This document shows, one piece after another, positions 41,901-52,518 of a stretch of 64,000 nt of DNA. This DNA is from Owenia fusiformis (Eukaryota; Annelida; Polychaeta; Sabellida; Oweniidae): the NCBI GenBank assembly GCA_903813345.2, contig CAIIXF020000002.1:8825555-8889554 (forward strand). Reading direction: 5' to 3'. A program made the position numbers and the translations under genes. Positions within the stretch are counted from its first letter, which is position 1; the number at the start of each line of letters is the position of its first letter. Below the pieces are notes generated by a model. That model was not told the origin of the DNA. It was given only the letters and a program-made list of their open reading frames with translations, and ran no database searches.

Positions 41901-43313
41901 ATGGAATGCGCAATAAAAATACAAAAATACATTTCATTATTTGTAGGAATTCTCGGAATGCTATTTTGTGGAACTCAAAATAGTTGGAATATATTCGCAG
42001 TTGCGTTGAAGAAAAAATTGAACTGTACTCAAACCGATATCGAAAATATCGTAACTTGGGGTCAAATGGGAACATACGGTGTTGGTCTTCCCGTTGGAAT
42101 TGTTTTCGATAAATTTGGACCACAAGTGACATCTATAGTGGCTCTTATATTAACTGGACTTGGATATACTCTGATGTGGATGACAACAAAGTTCATAGAA
42201 TATTTTACGTCAAACATTTGGCTTGTGTGCATTATTTATTGTATCACTATGCTCGGTACCGCATTTACCGGTGTTTCAAGTATTGGAACAAACACGGTAA
42301 ATTTTAAAAGAAGTCACCGAGGAAAAGTACTTGGTCTTACCTTTGCTATTTATGGCGCAGGCCCTGGAATTTTCAGCCTCATATACGATAGGTATTTTGT
42401 GCGGGGACATATTATGGACGAGGAGAACCAAAACGTTGGAGAGTTTATGATTTTCCTCGCTGTTTGCTCTGTATTTGTCAATCTGCTCGGGATTGTGGGT
42501 CTAACGTTAGTGCCTACAGAAACAAGACCAATGTCTGGGGATACTGATGCTCAAATTGCAAATGAAAATATTGAGGAACAAGTAAGCGAGAAAAAAAAGA
42601 AAAGCAAAGAGAAACATAATGACAAGACTCCGCTGATCGAAGATATATCCTCAAATAAACCAGAACTTAACTTTTGCCAAGTTATAAAAACTGCAAGATT
42701 TCATCTTTTATTTTGGACTATTCTTATCATAACTGGGATTGGTACATCATTCACCATGAATATAACAACTGTTTTAAAATCTGCACATCTCGAAGCAAAG
42801 TCAACGTTATTTACGACAGTCATTCCAATTTGTAGTTCGGTAAGTCGCCTTCTTTGGGGAGTCTTACCCGATTACATCTTAAAAAATTGGAAGCGATTGC
42901 CAATCTCTTCGGTAATGCTGCTCACATGTTTTATGGATTGCATTTGCCAAACCCTATTCATATTTTTCAATCAGGACTTTTTAGCCTTGTTTTGCACTTC
43001 TATATTTATTAGGGTAGTCCAAGGAGGCTTTTTTGTATTCCTGCCTGTAGTTGTTATTGAGCTATTTGGCGATAAGTATTTCGGACAAAACTTGGGTATT
43101 ACCCTGATTTCCCAAGGTCTTGGAGCGCTTGTATTTCAGGAAATATTTGGTTTAGTTTATGATTCAAACACTCCTGCAAGATCCAACGAGTGCTATGGAG
43201 AGATGTGTAGTAGATTGTCTTTTGCTATATCGGCCATCATGGCACTGGTCGCGTCTTGTCTCAATATATTATTGATATATGCCGAATGGTGCTCTCGTAA
43301 TATACAACAGTAA
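41901..43313 (+). CDS. intronless MFS transporter (nodulin-like/NFD4-type)
   Basis: A 470-aa protein starting at MECAIKIQ. The upstream in-frame Met at 41844 adds 19 polar residues before TM1 and is less likely. Twelve hydrophobic segments are visible. The N-half has GTQNSWNIFA and the MFS motif-A-like GIVFDKFGP near residue 72; the C-half counterpart is GVLPDYILKNWKR. Between the halves is a charged loop EEQVSEKKKKSKEKHNDKTP. It resembles the nodulin-like / monocarboxylate-porter-like MFS group, probably a plasma- or organelle-membrane carrier of a small organic solute; the substrate is unknown. The single exon contrasts with the exon-rich neighbours, so retroposition is possible. Confidence 0.85.
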   Translation: MECAIKIQKYISLFVGILGMLFCGTQNSWNIFAVALKKKLNCTQTDIENIVTWGQMGTYGVGLPVGIVFDKFGPQVTSIVALILTGLGYTLMWMTTKFIEYFTSNIWLVCIIYCITMLGTAFTGVSSIGTNTVNFKRSHRGKVLGLTFAIYGAGPGIFSLIYDRYFVRGHIMDEENQNVGEFMIFLAVCSVFVNLLGIVGLTLVPTETRPMSGDTDAQIANENIEEQVSEKKKKSKEKHNDKTPLIEDISSNKPELNFCQVIKTARFHLLFWTILIITGIGTSFTMNITTVLKSAHLEAKSTLFTTVIPICSSVSRLLWGVLPDYILKNWKRLPISSVMLLTCFMDCICQTLFIFFNQDFLALFCTSIFIRVVQGGFFVFLPVVVIELFGDKYFGQNLGITLISQGLGALVFQEIFGLVYDSNTPARSNECYGEMCSRLSFAISAIMALVASCLNILLIYAEWCSRNIQQ

Positions 43314-44160
43314 TGTCATATACCCCCTTCTGTCATTTTAGTCGTGCTGCATGTATTTTGCTATAACTGCAATTATGGCACTGGTTCCGTCTTGTCCTAA
43401 TATCTATTATTTATGTATGCCGAATGGTCTGCTCGCAATCTACAACAGTAATATCACATACCCCCCCCCCTTTTTGTCATTTTAGTAGTGCTGCATGTAG
43501 TAGATGGTATTTTACTATATCTGTTATTGTGGCACTGGTTCCGTCTTGTCCTAATACATTGTTGATATATGCGGAATGGTCTGCTCGTAATCTACAACAG
43601 TAATATCACATACCCCCTTCTATCATTTTAGTCATGCTGCATGTAGTAGATGGTATTTTACTATATCTGTTATTGTGGCACTGGTTCCGTCTTGTCCTAA
43701 TACATTGTTGATATATGCGGAATGGTCTGCTCGTAATCTACAACAGTAATATCACATACCCCCTTCTGTCATTTTAGTCAATGCTGCGTGTAGTAGATGG
43801 TATTTTACTATATCTGTTATTGTGGCACTGGTTCCGTCTTGTCCTAAAATATTATTAATGTATGCGGAATGGTCTGCTCGTAATCTACAACAGTAATATC
43901 ACATACCCCCTTCTATCATTTTAGTCATGCTGCATGTAGTAGATGGTATTTTACTATATCTGTTATTGTGGCACTGGTTCCGTCTTGTCCTAATACATTG
44001 TTGATATATGCGGAATGGTCTGCTCGTAATCTACAACAGTAATATCACATACCCCCTTCTATCATTTTAGTCATGCTGCATGTAGTAGATGGTATTTTGC
44101 CTGCAATTATGGCACTGGCCCCGTCTTGTCCTTATATATTGTTGATAAATGCGGTATGAT
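43314..44160 (+). repeat. tandem array derived from the MFS gene 3' end
   Basis: Six diverged copies of the last ~90 coding bases plus 3' flank. The anchor GGCACTGG occurs at 43241 (gene), 43377, 43531, 43677, 43824, 43970 and 44111, a period of 136-154 bp. Most units keep the terminal reading frame without stops (LLIYAEWSARNLQQ, then TAA). Confidence 0.88.
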
Positions 44161-44188
44161 GTTTCAGGAAAATGTTGTCATTTTTAAA

Positions 44189-44194
44189 AATAAA
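44189..44194 (+). promoter_or_regulatory. candidate polyadenylation signal AATAAA for the MFS gene
   Basis: The first AATAAA I find on the plus strand after the stop codon, lying just beyond the tandem array. If used, the whole array would be 3' UTR. Confidence 0.35.
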
Positions 44195-46232
44195 TAATGA
44201 ATCAATGTATAAAGTATCCATGACAGAGTTCATGTCTTCTATCTAATGCAATGATTCACATTGTCGAATATTGAAACTACAATCACTAACAATCTTAACT
44301 TTTCTCTATTAATTAAAAGACACATCTTGTTGTTTGTTAAAATTTTGCAGGTGTTTTTCAGATGTAGGTCTAAAACAACGAACTGCCCGCGGCGCAAGTA
44401 TATTGCATAATATTTATAAGTTTTCCCCCTCGTTATCATAAAAAAAGAACAATGAGCTCATGCGTTGCTTCAACAAAAGCAGTTCATCCAAACGCATTTG
44501 AACCACTAATTACGCCGAGGCAACTTTGTCGGCTGCTCGCGTGTGTCAGCCGCGTCTGCTCATTGCTAGTGCGCCGCAGGAGTTCAACTGAGATAAACCT
44601 TACCTCGTTCCAAGACTATCTCTACATGAAACGAAGAGGATGGGCTTGGAACAAGATAAAGATAAACCGTGGTATCTTTCAAAATGATTATATGAGTGAA
44701 CGTGCGCTTGGAAAAGCTAATTTTGTTGAAAACACATACGACATATCATTTGAATTGCATGGCTTATTGTTCTTTTAGTGATCCCTGGAGAGAAACATGC
44801 ATTTCCAGCATAGTTGCATATAAAACGACCTGGGGACCATTCTTGGAAACGGTCGTAACTTACGAGTAACACGGTGTTATAGCATGACAGTTACGACAAG
44901 GCGATTTGCAAAATTTTGCGGTAACGATAACAAAAAATGGCGGATGGGAAAGACACCATGTCCTCTTTCTCGCCTGTAGGCAAGATTCACAGATAAGATT
45001 TCCTTTTTAACTAGTTCCATTCGGTGACGTATCTATGGATGGTTATAAAGACTGGGTCAAATCTGCCAGGTGGTTTACTAGAAGCGGAATATAAGGTGTA
45101 AACTTACCGACTGAGATGTCCAAGTTCATATTTTTTAGTGATTTCTCAGCATATGTGTCTCAATGCATGCTACAAAAGAAAAATATGTTGCATTTGCAAA
45201 CTACAGATGATATTCCCGGCGTTCAACATGATATTGTTTAGACAAGTATGGTATGGAAAATATAGATCAGATCTTTATGTAAATGAAACATACATAACAA
45301 AGATATTTTGTAGGCTACAGTTAAGTGATGAATGCAGCTTTGAGAATCTATCAGAAGAAAAAGCGTTGTTTGACTTTATACCGATCCAAATAGACATTTG
45401 TACAGAAAGACGTTTTATAGATCTGACACAAAGACTCTTTTTACAAGAATGATAAGATCAAAAAAATATTTCTCATGAAAATGAAACATACATCAGCAAA
45501 GACGTGTTGAAAGCGCGGTGTTGTGAATGCGATTTTGATGAGTACATATAAAATCACATTTGAACAGAAAGCTTCGTTTGACTATCTCCTAAACAATGTA
45601 GACATATATGAGATGTTATATATATAATAATAATAAGAGCTATTTGATCACGGTTCACAAAATGTAACATACGTTATCTAGATTTTTTGTTTAATTCGGA
45701 GGGGAATGTATATTTTTGTTGATACAAGCCTATTTCCTTGTTTTGAAATGATATGTATCCATAATCGAAATACAAAAAAATACGTATGGACAAGTTTTGT
45801 TGCTTGTGCATTTTAATTTCTTTCTTTTGCTGAAGTTATATTAAATAGATTACCAAAAGCTATCGTTTGGTAAAACAGAGTAACATTTTCTCCATCATTT
45901 GCAAGTCGGAGTTTCTTCCACACATCAAAGTGTCATTCGCAAAAGAGAGAAATTGAATGATAACCTGCTAGTAACGGATGTTTTTTTGCCCAATATTAGA
46001 CAAAGAAAGATAAAATTCAATTAACCATAACTTTTTTAAATTAAAAGTTAACTTAAAACAATTTTGAGTTTGCATACTACATTCATATTGTTACATTATC
46101 AACCGGAACTCAAACTCTTTGAAGGAAGTTAATTTTTATCAAATTCCAAAGGCACGGTTTTATTGAGTCTGGGTGAATACGATTCGCGATCCTGAAAATT
46201 AAGAGGGTGGGAGACGAAAGCAAGGCATTAAC
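44195..46232. other. intergenic region with unrecognised ORFs
   Basis: ORFs at 44452-44778 and 45138-45452 match nothing I know. At 45260-45420 and 45475-45610 two diverged copies of one sequence are visible (NETYITK...ALFDF versus NETYISK...ASFDY), the second with stops. No other feature. Confidence 0.4.
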
Positions 46233-46867
46233 ATGACGAAATGCCACCACCTAGTTGCTCACAATATTATAAGATCAATCTTGAATTTATAAGATCAGAT
46301 TTGAATTTCCGAGAACTTGTAGATGATTTTAAAAATAAAAATTGGTCAATTTGAAACAAGTTGAAAAAGACCTTTTGGACTCTGACAAGGTCATTGAAGG
46401 TGAAATATCAAATCTAACGTCAGATTTGAACTTCTGAGAACTTGTAGATGATTTTGAAAAAAGATCAATTTGAAGCTAGTTGAAAAAAGACCCTTTTGAC
46501 CTTGAGAAGGTTAAATATTTTTTTGACCTTGAGAATGTCATTGAAGGTCAAATCTATAGTCAGATTTGAACTTTTGAGAACTTCTAGATGATTTTGAAAA
46601 AAGAATTGGTCAATTTGAAACAAGTTGAAAAATACCTTTTTGACCGTTTTTGATCTTGAGAAGGTCAATGAAGGTCGAATCTCATATCTAATGTCATATT
46701 TGAACTTCTGATATGAAGGTCGAATCTCATATCTAATGTCAAATTTGAACTTCTAATAACTTGTAGACGATTTGAAAAAAAAATCTGAGAATTTCTGAAC
46801 TTCTGAGAACTTGTAGATGATTTTGCAAAAAAATGATCAATTTGAAGCTAGTTGAAAAAAAGACCTT
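46233..46867 (+). repeat. AAGGTCA repeat element, left part
   Basis: Starts CATGACGAAATGCCACCACC and contains five or more diverged units of GAACTTGTAGATGATTTTGA ... CAATTTGAAGCAAGTTGAAA ... GACCTT. It is interrupted by a retroelement R copy and resumes at 47623. Confidence 0.6.
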
Positions 46868-47622
46868 TTTTTCTTAGATATGGCAGGACATGCTCTAAAT
46901 ATTTAGATTTTAAGTCAAGACACAATACTTTAGTTCAAACTGTTAGGTCAATGTTATAATTTTATAAAGCTTAAGATATTCTTTCTGGGCTTTGCTGAAA
47001 AATACAAATCATTAATTTCGAAGTTTCAAGTTTTACCACTTGAGATGCTGAAGGATGTGGGAATTGTTTAAGACATTGGCAATGAGGTGGATCCCGGCTA
47101 TGGCATTAATGGTTGAAAAATAGGGATCGAAACCAGCCATAGTTTTCTCCTGATGACCATTGTGAATTATTGTGTTTTATGGATTATGGCGACGGCTTTT
47201 GTGAATGGATGTTGACACTTTGAAACGCCTATGGACTTGGAGACTGGATTTTATCTATCCCACATCATTTGAGACTGAATGCTCTATCTTGTATGAGTAC
47301 TTGTATCTACAACAATTTTTGAGGTAATGAGTATTGTCTATCAATTGGCTATCAATTTCTAAATTTTTTTCAACATGTATTGTAATTTGTAATGACTTCA
47401 GTATGAATGAAATGTCCCTTGGTCTTCTGGTCTTGGATTGTGATATTGATTCTTGAATGGTGGGGGAAAGGGGGTATTAGACATTGTTTCTTTTCACGTT
47501 AGATCATGGTTTTGGGCTATATGGGGTTTGTTTTTCTTGACTGGTATGCACTTAGAGTTTGCTTTTTCTTGCTAAGTTCCATTACAACTTTTGGTCCTTT
47601 CCCTTTGGCACTAGTGCTTATA
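46868..47622 (+). mobile_element. retroelement R fragment, plus orientation
   Basis: Complementary to 58860-59620: coding relic KYLDFKSRHNTLV and LLEMLKDVGIV-like end with frameshifts, then the 3' non-coding part ending TTTGGCACTAG. It splits the AAGGTCA repeat array. Confidence 0.65.
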
Positions 47623-47790
47623 TATATATAATTTGAAGCAAGTTGAAAAATACCTTTTTGACCCTTTCTGATCTTGAGAAGGTCAATGAAGGTCGAATCT
47701 CATATCTAATGTCAAATTTGAACTTCTAATAACTTGTAGACGATTTGAAAAAAAATGGTCAATTTGAAGGTCAAATAGAAAGAATATTGT
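47623..47790 (+). repeat. AAGGTCA repeat element, right part
   Basis: AATTTGAAGCAAGTTGAAAA and GACGATTTGAAAAAAAATGG continue the array broken at 46867. Confidence 0.55.
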
Positions 47791-48005
47791 TCAAGATCGC
47801 ACGACCCTCCAATCCCCCCCCCCACACACGCACACAGCCTGGCTAAGGGCCTGAGTAATATAAAGAAAGACTTCAGACGAAAATGTGCGTGTGTTTTATT
47901 TGGAAAAATAAATTACCCCAGTAACTTAAAATCACGAGGGTCATTTCGAAAAAGCTTTTAGGTTAGACGTAATCAAAAGCTACGAAAACCAAAGGAGCAC
48001 GTACA

Positions 48006-48879
48006 CTCCCCTCCATAAGTTTGGCAACCTTTTCCCCCCATTGAACTACGTGTTAAAGCCTCTTTACCTTTGAATTTTTATTTACTTAACCTGCGATGAA
48101 AATACTTATACTATTGATGGAAACGTAATTTGACCTTAATTCCAATACCTCCAAATTTTCTCAATTTTTTCCTCAATTACAATAGGTCGAAAATTGATGA
48201 TGAATTTGATGAATTTTCGAAAATCGACATGCCCATGTTCACCAATGGGAAATGGTAGGTTTGCCGCAAGTCATATGACAGAATATCCATCCATCCGAGT
48301 CCTTGCAAAAAATACGAGTTAGGCAGGTAATTGAATTTGCGAACTTTATTTAACAAAAAATTGATATGTTTCTTCAGGTTCAACAAAGTTATAGGGCTTT
48401 AAAGTCAAAATTGTTTTTCAAAAAACCTCTCCCATTGAAATAACACAGGAGGCGAAAAATAATTTTCAAAAATGACTTTGAAGCGCTGTAACTTTAATAT
48501 TCATCAAATAAACTAAACACTTAGTGTTCAAAAATGTTAGACAATTCAATTTTCTATATGAAAATATTTTTTCCTGAATCTTTTACTGAAAAGATATCCT
48601 GATTTCTGATTTGCCCTGAACCCTCCATTTCCCATTGGATTACATGAGAATGACGATTTTCAAAAATTCATCAAATTTATCATCAATTTTCGACCTATTG
48701 TAATTGAGGAAAAAAATTGAGAAAATTTGGAGGTATTGGAAATAAAGTCAAGTTAAGTTTCCATCAATATCATAAGTTATTTCATCGCCGGTTAAGTAAA
48801 TAAAAATTCAAACGTAAAGAGGCTTTAACACGTAGTTCAATGGAGAAAAAAGGTTGCCAAACTTATGGAGGGGAGTGTA
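48006..48879. mobile_element. TA-flanked foldback MITE with ~250-bp arms
   Basis: CACTCCCCTCCATAAGTTTG at the left, complement at 48860-48879, TA duplicated at both borders. Arms continue through CCTCTTTACCTTTGAATTTT and TACAATAGGTCGAAAATTGA. It is inserted in the left TIR of the 47989 element. Confidence 0.8.
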
Positions 48880-49004
48880 GGTTATCGCAAACAATTTCAA
48901 ACGATTTTAACTTGAGTTAGGAATATTTTCTGATCATGAACATGAGTGTATCTTTTAGATCCATTCATTATCTTCAAGAAAAGTATATATAAGGGTTATG
49001 TACT

Positions 49005-49131
49005 GGGAGGTTTTGGATACAGGGTTTATCCCAAGGGAAATATGTGTATCTCCCGAGGGACCGCAGGGATCGAGGGAGATACACATATTTCCCGTGGGAT
49101 AAATCCTGTATTCAAAACCGACCGTACATAA
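49005..49131. repeat. long palindrome (cruciform-capable)
   Basis: GGTTTATCCCAAGGGAAATA and the following bases to 49046 pair with 49077-49120 around a GC-rich loop, GAGGGACCGCAGGGATCGA. Few mismatches in about 45-bp arms. Confidence 0.7.
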
Positions 49132-49490
49132 CAGATGTATTTCATACCTACTGAGGTTCTAGGTACATCATACCTTATAAAGTTCCAAAATTCCAAAACA
49201 TACGGTACACGTTTTCTTGTTCTTAAAGATTGCGAGATTTCCCAAAAATGTGAAAAAAAAATTGAAAAAATGAGAAAAATGTGAAAAAATTGAAAAAAAA
49301 ATTTGAAAAAAAAATTGAAAATATTTTTTTGAAAAAATGTTGAAAAAAAGGAAAAACATTTTTTTTAGCGGGACCGGGATGGATACAGGCTGTATCCATC
49401 CCGCCCCGCTCCTCGGTGATAGATCCCTAGATACAGTATATATTCCCGCTCGTCATTTACCTAGAACCTTAGTAGGTATGGAATACATAA
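49130..49490. mobile_element. short TIR element with internal palindrome
   Basis: ATGTATTTCATACCTACTGA (49134) pairs with the complement of TTAGTAGGTATGGAATACAT (49468). The interior has GGGATGGATACAGGCTGTAT/CCATCCC at 49376-49402. Confidence 0.6.
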
Positions 49491-49701
49491 TGATAATTTT
49501 AGTAATCAGACCTAAGTGATATTGAAGGGGCAATGGACCAATCAATATACTTTTTCAAAAATGTTGACCTAATTTGAACCCAAAATGCAACCTTTTATCA
49601 TATTGTTGAATGCATAATTAGAATGTGCTTTGAGACATGTTCGATTTCCTAAAAGGAAAAGTTGATTGCTCCAGGGACTTTAAAGATACTGAATTACTCA
49701 G

Positions 49702-50091
49702 GTGCGAGTAGGTAGTTACCAGTTTCGCCACCAGGTGGCTGATTCGGGGGAATTAACATGGCAGGCCCTGCCAGGCAGGGTATTACAAAATTCCCTTAAA
49801 CTTGAATATGCATCAGTTTTAGAGGTTCACTTTTCAAATTATCTTTATGTATCTGATAGAGTTATACAAATTAAAATATGTCCAGTAAAGGAAAACATTA
49901 TCTACCCAACACAAGAAAAGATATTTCACTTATTGTGGTTTTACAACATTGGGTCTATGGGGAATCTCCCCGACCTAGAAGTCACATTTTCAAACAAAAT
50001 TAAATTTTTAAAGTTGATAAACTCTTTTCAAAACCACATTTTTAAATGTAATTTTACATGTAGATTCCAAATATTACATCAGTTTGACTGA
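49702..50091 (+). other. unrecognised 129-codon ORF
   Basis: Opens MRVGSYQFRHQVADSGELTW. No domain recognised and no conservation elsewhere in the window. It lies inside the 47989-50518 element, so it may be chance or a degenerate element ORF. Confidence 0.2.
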
Positions 50092-50518
50092 ATTGGGAAT
50101 TTTTAATGACCTAAATCAAGATTATTTCTACTCAAATCTAGGATATTTGGATGACCAAAATGAACTGAAACCAATGGAGAAATAACATGGGGAACACTTA
50201 TCTTAAAGCAATTAAGTTTTTCTTTCAAGATATATTTGATACATTAAAATAAAGAATAGTAATGCATTAAACAATGTAAAAAATGATTGCATTTTTGGTG
50301 AAAATGAGGTCAACATCTTTGAAAAGTGTGTTGACGTGTTGATGAGTTAATTGCTAGTTAAATATCTCCGAGTTTGTTTGACTTTATTATTACTGTATAT
50401 ACTTTTGTTTGAGATAATGAATTGATCTAAAAGATAAACTTGTCTTTATTGTCAGAAAATAGTAATAATCCAAGATATAACCTTCTGAAATTGTTTGCGA
50501 TAACCTACGTACTCCTTT

Positions 50519-51484
50519 AATCTCCTGTTCAAAAGCCATATTCTTCACTAAATTGGTTAGATTCTAGGTTTGCTCTGTAACATATGTGACACTTTGCATG
50601 GTGCCATTTATCCATGTACCAGCAAAATTTGCGAATATATAAATATTAAAACTAAAATTTTATGCAATTCATCAAAGTATTTTATTTTTTATGTTTAGCT
50701 GAGGCGTAATGATGGTCTGGAAATAGGGCAGGTTTGTTTCGAATAATATAAATGTTTGTGGATAAGTCTTTCAGATGAGTCTGTATGTGTTACGAATACA
50801 GGGACTAAGGTACGCCATCTGCCTGTTCACTATATCTGCATGTGTTACAAACACTATGATAAGCTTTCTGCCAATCGTATTAGATTCAATCGAATTGAAC
50901 ACTAGTGCTCAGTCTTTATAATGATGGTCTTTGCCACCCCAACCCCTCTAGCATACGTGACACGATTGCTTCGTGAGCACCACGGCAAAACGAGTTTTCC
51001 GCATGAGGCATACCACCGTCCAAAAATCTTGCTAGGCTTAATCGGGCCAGCTATAATTCACACATGATAAAATACGACCTTGATTGTCAAAATATCGGTA
51101 ATCCTTGATCATAATAGCCAAATTCACACTACACACAGCATTCCAAGAGGCCTTTGGTAAAACGTTTTACACTTTTTTCTAAAATGTCTAGAAATATATA
51201 TGTTTCCAGGAAAAATGAAAATATCAGTTCAATATACTGGCTGAACGGCAATTCAGTCACCACTGTATTCCATTCACCCTTTAATACTTCTTGTCAACAC
51301 CATCCATTGAACCCTCACATCCATTCAGATCATGTAGTCCTATTTAAAAATGTAAGGCACGTAGGACCTGATTGTCCCTTTGATTTACTGATACCGCCAA
51401 AAATATAATTCTAGTGAATATCCAACTAAGGATGAAAATGACAGAGTATGTAGAGTAAAATCTATGTTTCTTTATACATGTATA
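50519..51484. other. intergenic, nothing recognised
   Basis: AT-rich sequence with no coding potential or repeat that I can support. Confidence 0.4.
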
Positions 51485-51490
51485 TAAATT

Positions 51491-52080
51491 CGTTCCGTGG
51501 CTTTTCAATACATCCTACAGGGATAAATCCGCGACCTATCCTCAACTCTTCATCGTCGGGAGTAAAACTAAAGGGCCTTGTATCGATTTGAAATAACTAT
51601 CGATGGGCGGAGCCGTTCTCTATACCCCCCCCCCCCCAAAAAAAAAACAACTTTATTGTCCGATAAATATATAAAGAAGCATGTAAATAAATATAATGAC
51701 ACAATCCTGGTATATCTTTAACTTGAGTATGATGCTGTACCTGCATAAAATGTGAATATGTAAATGTATTAACCAAAATGCTATTATGTATTCATGGCTT
51801 TTCAAGACATCCTACAGCGATTAAGTCCGCGACCTATCCTCAACTTTTCATCGTAGGGAGTAAAACTAAAGGGCTTTGCATCGATTTGAAATAACTATCG
51901 ATGGGCGGAGCCGTTCTCTATACCCCCCCAAACAACTTTATTGTCCGATAAATATATAAAGAAGCATGTTAATAAATAGAATGACACAATCCTTGTATAT
52001 CTTTAACTTGAGTATGATGCTGTACCTGCATAAAATGTGAATATGTAAATGTGTTAAGTAAAATGCAATAATCTATTCAT
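51491..52080. repeat. tandem duplication (period 297 bp) upstream of copy C
   Basis: Two units anchored at CTTTTCAA (51501 and 51798) share TCCGCGACCTATCCTCAACT, CGATGGGCGGAGCCGTTCTC and AACTTGAGTATGATGCTGTA. The first unit has a longer C/A homopolymer run. The second ends about 94 bp before the copy C start codon. Confidence 0.85.
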
Positions 52081-52173
52081 GATTAAGACAACTCTATCTT
52101 ATTCGTGTTTTGGTTAGTGCGAAAACAAGGACTTTTTTTACGGCAAACAGCAATTCGGACTCCGATTTTCAAA

Positions 52174-52518
52174 ATGTCTAGCGGTACCTCTGCTGCGGAC
52201 TATGTTGTTTTCGCAATAATACTTGCTCTTTCGATGGCAATAGGAATATTCTCAGCTTGGAAAGCAAGAAGAAATAAAAAAGATGGCCAAATAGAAGAAT
52301 TTCTCCTCGGAGGCAGAAAATTACATTTTGTTCCAGTTGCATTTTCTATTATTGCAACTAGTCTCTCTGCTGTAGCTGTGCTAGGAATACCAACAGAAGT
52401 GTACGTTAACGGTTCTATGTACTGGCTTCGGATCCTATGTGCTCCTATCGTAGGGCCATTGGCCGCCCATGTATTTGTTCCATTGTATCACAAACTACGG
52501 TTGACAAGTGTTTATGAG
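52174..52518 (+). CDS. copy C exon 1
   Basis: 115 codons, MSSGTSAADYVVF to LTSVYE; three extra residues near the N-terminus compared with A and B. The Met at 52105 is upstream and not conserved. Confidence 0.88.

Larger units (their letters stand above)
47989..50518. mobile_element. 2.5-kb TIR element hosting nested insertions
   Basis: The left end AAAGGAGCACGTA plus GGTTATCGCAAACAATTTCA (after removing the MITE at 48006-48879) is the reverse complement of 50486-50518. The interior contains a palindrome (49005-49131), another TIR element (49130-49490) and an unrecognised ORF at 49702-50091. Confidence 0.6.

Noticed and set aside
44452-44778. 108-codon ORF MSSCVASTKAVH...
   Set aside because: No domain, no conserved neighbour and no splice partners visible; kept only as part of the intergenic note.
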